Assembly (NCBI GenBank): GCA_045536305.1
Contig: JAZSNH010000045.1
Span: 1 to 35,836 of the forward strand
Origin: JAISGQ01 sp045536305
Lineage (GTDB): Bacteria; Bacillota; Clostridia; Oscillospirales; Acutalibacteraceae
Direction: 5' to 3'
DNA length: 35,836 nucleotides
In this document: positions 1-8,003 of the stretch, piece after piece
Numbering within the stretch: position 1 is the stretch's first letter
Layout: every line of letters begins with the position of its first letter
Translations under genes and position numbers: made by a program
Notes under the pieces: generated by a model
Database searches by the model: none
The model's input: the letters and a program-made list of their open reading frames with translations, nothing else
Told to the model about the DNA's origin: nothing

Positions 1-25
1 CTTTGACGCAGAATACGCCGAAAGA

Positions 26-1093
26 ATGAAAGAACTTCAGTGTCGTTTGCCCGATAATGTTGACGGAGCGGTTATAACCTCCGAGATATCAAGAAGATAT
101 ATGACAGGCTTTGCGGCATCGGACGGATTCCTTGTTGTCACAAAGAATGAAAGTATATTTACGACCGACTCGCGATATATCGAAGCGGCGCAGAACAGTA
201 TTACAAACTGCAGGGTAACAGGTTTTTCGAAAATCGGCGAAACGATGTCGAAAATCGCAAATGAGCTGAGGCTCAAAAAGGTTCTGATAGAGGGCGAGAG
301 AGTGACTCTTTCGGAGGCTGCAAAATACGAAAAGCTTTTTGATTTTATCGAGCTTGTAAAAACAAGCGAGCTCGATGATATCCTGAATGCAATGAGGGTA
401 TCAAAATCAGAATACGAGATCGAAAAAATAAAGGAAGCGCAGGCAATAACGGAAGCATCTCTTGATTATGTACTGAATAATGTTATCAGAGAAGGAATTA
501 CCGAAAAAGAGCTTGCACTTGAGATCGAGTTTTATATGAGAAAGAACGGTGCAGAGCGTATTGCATTTGACCTTATTGTAGCGGCAGGCGCAAACAGCTC
601 TATGCCTCACGCGGTACCGTCTGATTATAAAATTCAGAAGGGTGATTTCATAACCTTTGATATCGGCGCGGTGGTAGACGGATACCATTCGGATATGACA
701 AGAACTGTCGTTTTCGGCAAAGCCTCCGACGAGCAGAAGCTGATCTACAATACCGTTCTTCGTGCACAGCAGTCGGCCATCGATTATGTTATCAACGGTG
801 GTAATGTACTTTCCGAGTGCGATGCTGCTGCAAGAAAGGTGATTTCCGATGCAGGATACGGAGCATTTTTCGGACATTCGACAGGTCACGGAGTCGGCAT
901 AGAGATACACGAAACTCCCTCGGTCGCGCCTTCGTCAAGCGGTGAGATTCCCGCCGGCGCGGTTATAACCATAGAGCCGGGCATCTATTTGCCAGGTAAA
1001 GGCGGCGTAAGAATTGAAAATATGGTATATAAAACCGATAATTCGGGGATCAATCTTACCAATATGCCTCGTGAACTTCTCGAAATAGGTTAA
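26..1093 (+). CDS. M24 family aminopeptidase (Xaa-Pro peptidase type)
   Basis: Cytosolic metallopeptidase that removes the N-terminal residue from peptides, typically those with proline in second place. A creatinase-like N-terminal domain (about residues 1-125) precedes a pita-bread catalytic domain. All five expected metal ligands are visible: D212 and D223 (in the HSDMTR motif), H288 (GHGVG), E317 (IEPG) and E331 (RIEN). The ATG at 26 has no convincing ribosome binding site, and the reading frame stays open to the left edge of the window, so the true start may lie a few codons further upstream. It precedes efp by about 100 bases, an arrangement common in Firmicutes, but efp has its own promoter. 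The exact substrate preference (PepP, PepQ or YpdF-like) cannot be told from sequence. Confidence 0.9.
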   Translation: MKELQCRLPDNVDGAVITSEISRRYMTGFAASDGFLVVTKNESIFTTDSRYIEAAQNSITNCRVTGFSKIGETMSKIANELRLKKVLIEGERVTLSEAAKYEKLFDFIELVKTSELDDILNAMRVSKSEYEIEKIKEAQAITEASLDYVLNNVIREGITEKELALEIEFYMRKNGAERIAFDLIVAAGANSSMPHAVPSDYKIQKGDFITFDIGAVVDGYHSDMTRTVVFGKASDEQKLIYNTVLRAQQSAIDYVINGGNVLSECDAAARKVISDAGYGAFFGHSTGHGVGIEIHETPSVAPSSSGEIPAGAVITIEPGIYLPGKGGVRIENMVYKTDNSGINLTNMPRELLEIG

Positions 1094-1129
1094 AATTTCA
1101 TGAATTTGAAATAAATTTGCATAATATAC

Positions 1130-1158
1130 TTGCAAATTTATCACAAACAAGTTACAAT
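1130..1158 (+). promoter_or_regulatory. sigma-A type promoter for efp
   Basis: TTGCAA (1130-1135), a 17-base spacer and TACAAT (1153-1158) lie 35 bases upstream of the efp start. The spacing is ideal and both boxes are close to consensus. It separates efp and the following zinc-ribbon gene from the aminopeptidase transcript. Confidence 0.6.
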
Positions 1159-1192
1159 AAACTATGGCAACTGACAACTTGGAGGTTTTATA

Positions 1193-1753
1193 ATGGTAGT
1201 AGCAGGCGATTTCAGAAAAGGCGTAACTTTTGAGATGGACGGCAACGTCTATACAATAGTAGAGTTTCAGCATGTTAAGCCCGGCAAAGGCGCAGCTTTT
1301 GTCAGAGCAAAGATTAAGAACGTTATATCCGGTTCCATCGTTGAGCGTTCGTTCAACCCGTCCGATAAGTTCCCCACCGCTTTCATAGAGCGTAAGGATA
1401 TGGAATATTCCTATTCCGATGGTGATCTTTATTACTTTATGGATCCTGAAACATACGAGCTCGTTCCCATCAACGGTTCCACTCTCGGCGACAATTTCAA
1501 GTTTGTCACAGAGAATATGACCTGCAGACTCGCTTCCTATAAGGGCAGCGTATTTGCTGTTGAGCCCCCCAACTTTGTTGAGCTCACCGTTACCCACACC
1601 GAGCCCGGTGTAGCCGGTAATACAGCAACCAATACCACTAAGCCTGCAACAGTTGAGACAGGCGCAGAGATCTTCGTTCCTCTCTTTATCAATGAGGGTG
1701 ATAAGGTCAAAATCGATACCAGGGATGGCGGCCAGTATATCGGTCGTGCATAA
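1193..1753 (+). CDS. efp: Translation elongation factor P
   Basis: EF-P binds ribosomes stalled on polyproline stretches and stimulates peptide bond formation. The protein has 186 residues, the usual length, with a KOW-like N-terminal domain followed by two OB-fold domains. The first-domain loop PGKG places a lysine at position 32, the residue that is post-translationally modified in many bacteria (5-aminopentanol in Bacillus subtilis, lysylation in E. coli). Which modification is used here cannot be inferred, and no modification gene is in the window. A GGAGG ribosome binding site sits just upstream of the ATG, and a near-consensus promoter lies at 1130-1158. A small zinc-ribbon gene follows 36 bases downstream and is probably co-transcribed. 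Confidence 0.97.
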   Translation: MVVAGDFRKGVTFEMDGNVYTIVEFQHVKPGKGAAFVRAKIKNVISGSIVERSFNPSDKFPTAFIERKDMEYSYSDGDLYYFMDPETYELVPINGSTLGDNFKFVTENMTCRLASYKGSVFAVEPPNFVELTVTHTEPGVAGNTATNTTKPATVETGAEIFVPLFINEGDKVKIDTRDGGQYIGRA

Positions 1754-1789
1754 TCAAACTGACGATAAAACTCTTGAGGAGGCATTATC

Positions 1790-2209
1790 ATGAATACAAT
1801 CGAAAAACTTGCTTATGTTAAGGGTCTTGTTGAGGGTCTCGGACTCGACGATACCAAAAAGGACACCAAGGTTATCAAAAGCCTTCTTGACCTTATTGAG
1901 GATATCGTTGACAATGTAGCAAACCTTCAGGACGGTTTCACCGAGCTTCAGGAGCAGATCGATGCTGTTGACGAGGATCTCGGCGAAGTTGAGAAGGATC
2001 TCTACGGCGATGAGGACGGCTGCGACTGTGACTGCTGCAGCGGACACATTGACGATGCTCCTGTAAAGAAGGAAATCGACGAGCTCTTCTACGAAGTAAC
2101 CTGCCCCACCTGTGGCGAGACCATCTGCCTCGATGAGGATATGATCAACGCTGGTGAGATGGAGTGCCCGAATTGCGGCGAAAAGCTGGAGTTTGACCTC
2201 GAGGGTTAA
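1790..2209 (+). CDS. CD1247-type small acidic protein with C-terminal zinc ribbon
   Basis: A 139-residue acidic protein of the kind annotated in clostridia as CD1247 N-terminal domain-containing; the function is unknown. Residues 1-70 form an amphipathic helical region rich in Asp and Glu, probably coiled coil. A short cysteine cluster follows (C78, C80, C82, C83). The C-terminal part holds a zinc ribbon with CxxC pairs at C105/C108 and C126/C129, plus C113. The gene starts behind an AGGAGG ribosome binding site and lies 36 bases after efp, so it is probably in the efp transcript. Helices plus zinc ribbon suggest a nucleic-acid or protein adaptor, but this is inference. The extra cysteine cluster could bind a second metal. 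Confidence 0.8.
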   Translation: MNTIEKLAYVKGLVEGLGLDDTKKDTKVIKSLLDLIEDIVDNVANLQDGFTELQEQIDAVDEDLGEVEKDLYGDEDGCDCDCCSGHIDDAPVKKEIDELFYEVTCPTCGETICLDEDMINAGEMECPNCGEKLEFDLEG

Positions 2210-2230
2210 TTTCTGTTAAGAAAGTAATAT

Positions 2231-2303
2231 TAAACAGGGAGCGATTATATCGCATCCCTGTTTAAGTGCGTCTGTAGGCGGCTGCTTTGCAGTCGCTTTT
2301 TTT
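2231..2303 (+). terminator. Tandem hairpins ending in a Rho-independent terminator
   Basis: Two hairpins follow the efp operon. The first pairs 2231-2240 with 2255-2264 and has a small inner stem, but no T-run follows it. The second pairs 2278-2285 with 2289-2296 (loop TTT) and is followed by seven T residues at 2297-2303, a standard intrinsic terminator. Confidence 0.75.
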
Positions 2304-2343
2304 CATAAGTGAGGACAAAACTATACAATATAATGTGCTGATA

Positions 2344-2372
2344 TTGACATGAAGGCACAAATTATGTAAAAT
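2344..2372 (+). promoter_or_regulatory. sigma-A type promoter for the topoisomerase pair
   Basis: TTGACA (2344-2349), a 17-base spacer and TAAAAT (2367-2372). The -35 box is perfect and the -10 box has one mismatch. It lies about 40 bases upstream of the ParE-like start at 2413 and downstream of the terminator ending the efp operon. Confidence 0.75.
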
Positions 2373-2412
2373 GTATTGAGAAATGATATTGAAAAGGAAA
2401 GAAATCATTAGT

Positions 2413-4401
2413 ATGGAGAACAAGAGAAAAACGACAAAAAGTGAATACACTAATGACAGCATAACCTCGTTAAAGGGTGCGGACAGAGTTCGTAAACGTC
2501 CGGCTGTTATTTTCGGCTCGGATAATATTGAGGGATGTCAGCATGCGGTATTTGAGATTCTTTCAAATTCAATCGATGAAGCAAGAGAGGGCTACGGAAA
2601 TAAAATAGCAGTTACCCGATATCAGGACGGGGCAATCGAAATTGCCGACTCAGGAAGAGGCATACCTGTAGATTACAATGAGCGCGAACAAAAATACAAC
2701 TGGGAGCTGGCTTTTTGTGAGCTGTATGCAGGCGGAAAATATAATAACGATACTAATGAAACCTATGAGTTTTCACTTGGTCTTAACGGCCTCGGCCTTT
2801 GTGCGACACAGTATGCCTCTGCATATATGGACGCCGAGGTCATCCGCGACGGATTTGTTTACAGACTTCATTTTGAGAAGGGCGAAAATATCGGTGGACT
2901 TCAAAAAGAGCCTTTTACAGGCAAACGTACAGGAACCAGAATAAGGTGGCTTCCCGACCTTGAGGTTTTTACCGAAATAGATATACCCACGGAATATTTT
3001 ATGGATGTACTCAAACGTCAGGCGATAGTAAACGCAGGTGTATCCTTTGTTTTTGATGATAAAAAAGAGGGGAAAAAGCAGGAGTTTCTCTATAAGGACG
3101 GAATCGCAGACCATGTCCGTGAAATTGTAGGGGAGGATGGCATGTCCTCTGTGCAGGTATGGAAGTGTGAACGACGCGGCCGTGACAGAGAGGATAAGCC
3201 TGACTATAATGTTCGAATAAACGCAGCTCTTGCATTTTCAAATAAAGTCAATCTCACCGAATATTATCACAATTCAAGCTGGCTCGAGCATGGCGGTGCT
3301 CCTGACAAGGCTGTTCAGAGTGCCTTTACTTCTATGATCGACCATCGACTGAAGGCAACAGGCAAATACAACAAGAACGAAAGCAGCATAAAATATCAGG
3401 ACGTAGCAGATTGCCTTGTAATAGTCATATCCTCATTCTCAAACCAGACAAGCTACGAAAATCAGACAAAAAAATCAATTAACAATAAATTTATAAGGGA
3501 AGCCATGACGGAATTTTTCCGTCATCAGATAGAAGTATGGTTTCTTGAAAATCCTATAGAAGCAGATAAGATATGCGCTCAGTGTCTTATAAACAAGCAG
3601 AGCCGAGAGCAGGCAGACAAACAGCGCCTTCAGATAAAGAAAACTCTGACAAGCAATATGGACATGACGACCAGAGTCGCAAAGTTCATCGATTGCAGAA
3701 GCAGAGATGTAAATGAGCGAGAACTGTATATTGTGGAGGGTGATTCTGCGGCAGGCTCGTGCAAGGTGGCAAGAGACCCGAATTTCCAGGGCATAATGCC
3801 TGTACGAGGCAAGATACTAAACTGCCTCAAAGCAGACTATTCTCGTATTTTCAAAAGTGAGATCATAACAGACCTTATCAAGGTTCTCGGCTGCGGTGTT
3901 GATGTTCAGGGAAAATCAGCAAAAAATCTTTCCAATTTTGATATAAACCAGCTTCGCTGGAACAAGGTAATAATATGTACCGATGCCGATGTTGACGGAT
4001 ATCAGATAAGAACCCTTATTCTTACCATGTTTTATCGTCTTACACCAAAGCTTATTGAAGCAGGCAAGGTGTTTATAGCCGAATCGCCGCTTTATGAGAT
4101 AACAACATCTGACGAGACCTACTTTGCATATACAGAGCAGGAAAAGACAGAAATAATGGAAAAGATCGGAAAGAAAAAATATAAGATCAACCGCTCAAAG
4201 GGACTTGGCGAAAACAATGCCGATATGATGAATCTGACCACCATGAATCCCGAAACACGCAGACTTATCAAGGTGGTCCCCTCTGATGCGGAAAGTACGG
4301 CACAGATGTTTGACGTCCTTCTGGGTGACAATCTGTCGGGCAGAAAGGAATACATCACCGAGCACGGCAGCGAGTTTATTGATCTCGCCGACGTACAATA
4401 A
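2413..4401 (+). CDS. Type IIA DNA topoisomerase subunit B (ParE/GyrB-like, divergent)
   Basis: ATPase subunit of a type IIA topoisomerase, 662 residues. The N-terminal GHKL ATPase domain shows a Bergerat fold with the DSGRGIP motif. The central transducer domain carries a QTK loop. The C-terminal TOPRIM region has the catalytic glutamate at E442 (in EGDSAAGS) and the DxDxD metal site at D524, D526 and D528. Several motifs differ from textbook GyrB/ParE: the ATP-binding segment reads EILSN rather than EVVDN, and the lid reads GLNGLG rather than GLHGVG. The start at 2413 is chosen over an in-frame ATG 30 bases earlier because AGGAAAG lies at proper distance before it. A ParC-like subunit follows after 21 bases. 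I infer a topoisomerase IV-like role, since canonical gyrAB usually lies near dnaA, but gyrase is not excluded. Confidence 0.88.
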   Translation: MENKRKTTKSEYTNDSITSLKGADRVRKRPAVIFGSDNIEGCQHAVFEILSNSIDEAREGYGNKIAVTRYQDGAIEIADSGRGIPVDYNEREQKYNWELAFCELYAGGKYNNDTNETYEFSLGLNGLGLCATQYASAYMDAEVIRDGFVYRLHFEKGENIGGLQKEPFTGKRTGTRIRWLPDLEVFTEIDIPTEYFMDVLKRQAIVNAGVSFVFDDKKEGKKQEFLYKDGIADHVREIVGEDGMSSVQVWKCERRGRDREDKPDYNVRINAALAFSNKVNLTEYYHNSSWLEHGGAPDKAVQSAFTSMIDHRLKATGKYNKNESSIKYQDVADCLVIVISSFSNQTSYENQTKKSINNKFIREAMTEFFRHQIEVWFLENPIEADKICAQCLINKQSREQADKQRLQIKKTLTSNMDMTTRVAKFIDCRSRDVNERELYIVEGDSAAGSCKVARDPNFQGIMPVRGKILNCLKADYSRIFKSEIITDLIKVLGCGVDVQGKSAKNLSNFDINQLRWNKVIICTDADVDGYQIRTLILTMFYRLTPKLIEAGKVFIAESPLYEITTSDETYFAYTEQEKTEIMEKIGKKKYKINRSKGLGENNADMMNLTTMNPETRRLIKVVPSDAESTAQMFDVLLGDNLSGRKEYITEHGSEFIDLADVQ

Positions 4402-4422
4402 AAATCCGAAAGGAATAAGCTG

Positions 4423-6645
4423 ATGGCAAGAAAGAGAAATTCGTCGGAGTCAAAAGCTTCGGCTGCAAAAGGATATATAAAGGGCGCCGGTGAAATAATC
4501 GAGCAGCGAATAGACGATACCATAGAAGTAAACTATATGCCGTATGCCATGAGTGTAATCATGAGCCGAGCACTGCCCGAAATAGACGGCTTTAAGCCGT
4601 CGCACAGAAAACTGCTTTACACCATGTATAAGATGGGATTGCTGAGCGGTGATATCCAGAAATGCGCGAAGATAGCCGGCGCGACAATGTCGCTCAACCC
4701 GCACGGTGATGCCGCAATTTACGATACTCTTGTGCGTATGACGGTAGCACATGAGGCACTCCTACATCCTTATATCGAGTCTAAAGGCTCTTTTGGAAAG
4801 GCATATTCACGCGATACATCGCCTGCGGCATCACGATACACCGAAGCAAAGCTTGCAAAAATTTCTGCAGAGCTTTTCAAGGATATAGACAACGATGCGG
4901 TGGATATGGTCGATAACTTTGATGGTACAATGACAGAACCGTCACTGCTGCCCGTTACATTCCCGTCCGTGCTTTGCAACAGCAACCTCGGAATCGCTGT
5001 CGGTATGGCGAGCAATATCTGTTCGTTTAATCTTACAGAGGTGGTAGATACTACCATAGCCCTTATAAATGATCCGGAGCATAATATCGAGACTACTCTC
5101 ATGGCACCCGATTTCCCGGGCGGAGGCTTTATCCTCCAGAAGCAGACTGACTTAAAAAGTATATATAACACGGGAAGAGGCAGCGTAAGAGTTCGTTCAC
5201 GATATGCTTATGATAAGAGCGCAAACTGTATAGACATTACTCAGATACCGCCGACAACCTCAATAGAGGCGATAGTCGAAAAGGTAATAGAGCTTGTCAA
5301 GCTTGGAAAAGTAAAGGAAATAAATGACATACGCGATGAGCAGGGCAAGGACGGCCTGAGAATCACGATAGATTTAAAGCGCGGAACAGACCCCGAAAAG
5401 CTGATGGCAAAATTGTTCAGACTCACACCTCTTGAGGACAGCTTTTCCTGCAATTTTAACGTTCTTATTGCAGGCACGCCAAAGGTTTTGGGTGTGCGCG
5501 AGCTTTTGGAGGAATGGATCGCCTTCAGGACAGAGTGTGTCAGACGCAGAACATACCATAATCTTGGAAAGCTTAAGGATAAACTCCATTTGCTTACAGG
5601 TCTTGCCAAAATATTGCTCGATATTGACAGGGCAATAAAGATTATTCGTGAGACAGAGGAAGAATCGGAAGTTGTTCCGAATCTTATGATCGGTTTCGGA
5701 ATCGATGAGATACAGGCCGAGTATGTCGCAGAGATCAAGCTGCGTCACATCAACAGAGAGTACATTCTCAAAAGAATTGCAGATGTAGATAAGCTCAAGG
5801 AAGATATCGCAGAGCTTGAGAGCATACTTGCATCAAATAAAAAGGTGCAGAAGATCATAATAAAGGAGCTTCGCGAGGTGAGCGAAAAATACGGACAGCC
5901 TCGCCGTTCCATGATACTTTGCGAAGAGACTTCCGCAGAATACGAAGAGGTGGAGGAAGTACCGGATTATCCTGTGAATATCTTCCTTACAGCCGAGGGC
6001 TATTTCAAAAAAATAACACCACAGTCTCTGCGTATGAGCGGTGAGCATAAGCTCAAGGAGGGCGACTCTATAGTACGCCAGCTCGAAAGCAGAAATAATG
6101 TTGAGCTGTTATTTTTTACCAACAAATGTCAGGTCTATAAAACAAAGGCATCAAACTTTTCTGATACAAAGGCAAGTGTTCTCGGTGAATATGTGCCGGC
6201 TGTACTTGGCATGGAAGAGGGCGAGAGAGCAGTCTATATGGCAGTCGTTGAAAAATATGAAGGCTATATGATATTTGCTTTTGATAACGGAAAGGTTGCC
6301 AAGGTTGAAATGTCTGCATATCAGACAAAAACCAACCGTAAAAAGCTCATAAATGCTTATTGCGGCAAGTTTGCGTTTGTAAAGGCAGAATACATTACAG
6401 AGGATACACAGATATTGCTGACCTCAAGCACTGCTCACAGACTGCTTGTTCATACCGGAGCCATTACGGCTAAAGCAACAAAGGATACTCAGGGCATACA
6501 GGTCATGACGCTGAGAAAAAATGCACATCTTGTCGATATGTGTGTATATACCGAAGGCATGATAGATGATGCGGACAGATGCAGAGCAAAATCAATTCCT
6601 TCTTCGGGAGCAAAAGAAAAAGGCGAGCAGCTGAGCATAATTTAA
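4423..6645 (+). CDS. Type IIA DNA topoisomerase subunit A (ParC/GyrA-like)
   Basis: DNA cleavage and rejoining subunit partnered with the ATPase subunit immediately upstream. The winged-helix catalytic domain contains the active tyrosine at residue 139 in the SRYTEAKL motif, which forms the covalent phosphotyrosyl link to DNA. A tower and coiled-coil region (about residues 330-480) and a C-terminal beta-pinwheel-like region (about 500-720) follow. I do not see a GyrA box (QRRGGKG-type), which favours a decatenating topoisomerase IV over a supercoiling gyrase. At 740 residues it is ParC-sized, shorter than most GyrA. The N-terminus carries a 20-residue Lys/Ser/Ala-rich extension. The start is ATG after AAAGGAA. 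The operon ends in the hairpin at 6652-6683. Confidence 0.88.
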   Translation: MARKRNSSESKASAAKGYIKGAGEIIEQRIDDTIEVNYMPYAMSVIMSRALPEIDGFKPSHRKLLYTMYKMGLLSGDIQKCAKIAGATMSLNPHGDAAIYDTLVRMTVAHEALLHPYIESKGSFGKAYSRDTSPAASRYTEAKLAKISAELFKDIDNDAVDMVDNFDGTMTEPSLLPVTFPSVLCNSNLGIAVGMASNICSFNLTEVVDTTIALINDPEHNIETTLMAPDFPGGGFILQKQTDLKSIYNTGRGSVRVRSRYAYDKSANCIDITQIPPTTSIEAIVEKVIELVKLGKVKEINDIRDEQGKDGLRITIDLKRGTDPEKLMAKLFRLTPLEDSFSCNFNVLIAGTPKVLGVRELLEEWIAFRTECVRRRTYHNLGKLKDKLHLLTGLAKILLDIDRAIKIIRETEEESEVVPNLMIGFGIDEIQAEYVAEIKLRHINREYILKRIADVDKLKEDIAELESILASNKKVQKIIIKELREVSEKYGQPRRSMILCEETSAEYEEVEEVPDYPVNIFLTAEGYFKKITPQSLRMSGEHKLKEGDSIVRQLESRNNVELLFFTNKCQVYKTKASNFSDTKASVLGEYVPAVLGMEEGERAVYMAVVEKYEGYMIFAFDNGKVAKVEMSAYQTKTNRKKLINAYCGKFAFVKAEYITEDTQILLTSSTAHRLLVHTGAITAKATKDTQGIQVMTLRKNAHLVDMCVYTEGMIDDADRCRAKSIPSSGAKEKGEQLSII

Positions 6646-6651
6646 AAAATC

Positions 6652-6683
6652 AAAAGACCGCACAAAAAATTGTGCGCTCTTTT
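6652..6683 (+). terminator. Rho-independent terminator after the topoisomerase operon
   Basis: A hairpin pairs CGCACAA (6659-6665) with TTGTGCG (6670-6676) across a four-A loop. After one mismatch it is extended by an AAAAGA/TCTTTT arm. The A-tract before and T-tract after the stem would let it work in both directions. Confidence 0.75.
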
Positions 6684-6729
6684 CTGTTCGGGCAACGCAA
6701 ACGCATTCGATCAGCATAACAGAAGCTGA

Positions 6730-6770
6730 TATCTCTCGCCTGAACAATACTATTGTTGACCGAGAGATTA
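6730..6770 (-). terminator. Putative terminator hairpin downstream of the DUF4364 gene
   Basis: ATCTCTCG (6731-6738) pairs with CGAGAGAT (6761-6768), with an inner AACAA/TTGTT stem. It lies about 20 bases past the stop of the minus-strand gene that ends at 6788. No strong T-run follows in the minus direction, so it may act as a stabilising 3' hairpin instead. Confidence 0.4.
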
Positions 6771-6787
6771 TATTTTATTCAAAAAAA

Positions 6788-7348
6788 TCAATCGATCGGC
6801 TGAGCGTCCGTAAGCTGAGAAAGAACTAGCCGATAAAGTGTTTCGGGATCGTCCAAAAAGCGTTCCTTTACAATGTTGGCGTATTGTTCGGTTGGAACAT
6901 ACAAGGCGGTACTCATCATGATCGTATCGCCGTCGAGAACAGAACATTTTACCAGAAAACCGTTTCCGTTTTTTATCAGCTCAACGCTGTTCTGACGCTC
7001 GTGCTTTCTGCGTGAGATTATCTGCAATCCCACAGCCAGAGCCTTTTCGCGCACTGTAAAGGGAAGTGACTTGTAAAGCGATTGGGCGATTTCCCTGCCT
7101 GTTTCCGTAACGGTAAGGGTACCGGAGTCAGGATCTTCATTGAGGTTTTCTTTGTTTACAAGAGATTCCAGTGCGTCACAAGTCTCAAAATAATTGGCAA
7201 GGCTTTCGCGCTGGATTATCTTTACAAGATCACTGCGGCTCAACGGCTCGTTGAAGCTGTTGACAATATAGCATATTAAAATTTTAATTTCACGTCTGCT
7301 GCGGAGTCCATCGTGAGATATCCCTGCAGTAAGTGCTCTGTCATCCAT
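6788..7348 (-). CDS. DUF4364 family protein, winged-helix-like
   Basis: A 186-residue protein that I recognise as DUF4364, a family common in clostridia and of unknown function. Residues about 15-75 look like a winged helix-turn-helix (helices, then a short beta wing with TLTVTETG near residue 80), so a transcriptional regulator is plausible. The C-terminal half is a mixed alpha/beta region, possibly a ligand or partner domain. The start at 7348 is preferred to an upstream in-frame start at 7396 because AAAGGAG lies 11 bases before it. The gene follows dpaB by about 80 bases on the same strand. It could be read from the sporulation promoter, but the gap is large enough for its own promoter. 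Confidence 0.78.
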   Translation of the reverse strand: MDDRALTAGISHDGLRSRREIKILICYIVNSFNEPLSRSDLVKIIQRESLANYFETCDALESLVNKENLNEDPDSGTLTVTETGREIAQSLYKSLPFTVREKALAVGLQIISRRKHERQNSVELIKNGNGFLVKCSVLDGDTIMMSTALYVPTEQYANIVKERFLDDPETLYRLVLSQLTDAQPID

Positions 7349-7430
7349 TTTAGAGCAGGCTCCTTTGCTGTTTGATGCAATAATTTTATAGCACAAAGCC
7401 GATCAAATCAAGATACTAAATGTTAAAAAC

Positions 7431-8003
7431 TCAGAACAGAATGGGCTGAAGCTGTATATCGAGCAGTGCTGCGGCGACAGTGTCCTGAATTTTCGAAAAA
7501 TCGGCAACAAGAGAACGGGGTTTTCCGATAGGATCGTCCTCTCTCATAGGGACAAAATAAATATTTTTAGTGTTCATAAGAAGCCCGATGTTTTTTGCAG
7601 AAGCACCGAGTCCGTCGTTTGTCGCTGCAGCGATGACTATCGGACGTCCGTTGCGAAGATGAGCCTTTGCCGCCAGCGTAACGGGCGTATCGCTGATGCC
7701 GAGCGCAAGCTTGGTCATGGTGTTTCCGGTGCATGGCGCGATGAGAAGGATATCAAGCAGCTTTTTGGGACCTATAGGCTCGGCAGAGGCTATGGTGTGA
7801 ATTATTTTTTGACCGCAGATTTTTTCGATACGATTGACAAAATCCTCAGCATTACCGAATCTTGTGTCTGTTGAATATGCGGTGCCTGACATAATGGGAA
7901 TAACGCAGGCTCCTTTATTTACAAGGGCTTCTATCTGAGGAATTACCTGAGAAAAGGTGCAGAAGGAACCGCAGAGAGCAAACCCGATTTTGGTATTATT
8001 CAA
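7431..8003 (-). CDS. dpaB: Dipicolinate synthase subunit B
   Basis: Flavoprotein-type subunit of dipicolinate synthase (SpoVFB). With DpaA it converts the lysine-pathway intermediate 4-hydroxy-tetrahydrodipicolinate to dipicolinic acid in the mother cell during sporulation. The 190-residue protein has the flavoprotein fold expected of the family: an N-terminal FALCGSF phosphate-binding loop and the APCTGNTMTKLALGI segment. The start is most likely TTG at 8003, with GGAGG eight to nine bases upstream inside the end of dpaA. The two genes overlap by eight bases, which points to translational coupling. An in-frame start at 8051 would overlap dpaA by far more and is not supported by a ribosome binding site. 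Confidence 0.93.
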   Translation of the reverse strand: MNNTKIGFALCGSFCTFSQVIPQIEALVNKGACVIPIMSGTAYSTDTRFGNAEDFVNRIEKICGQKIIHTIASAEPIGPKKLLDILLIAPCTGNTMTKLALGISDTPVTLAAKAHLRNGRPIVIAAATNDGLGASAKNIGLLMNTKNIYFVPMREDDPIGKPRSLVADFSKIQDTVAAALLDIQLQPILF

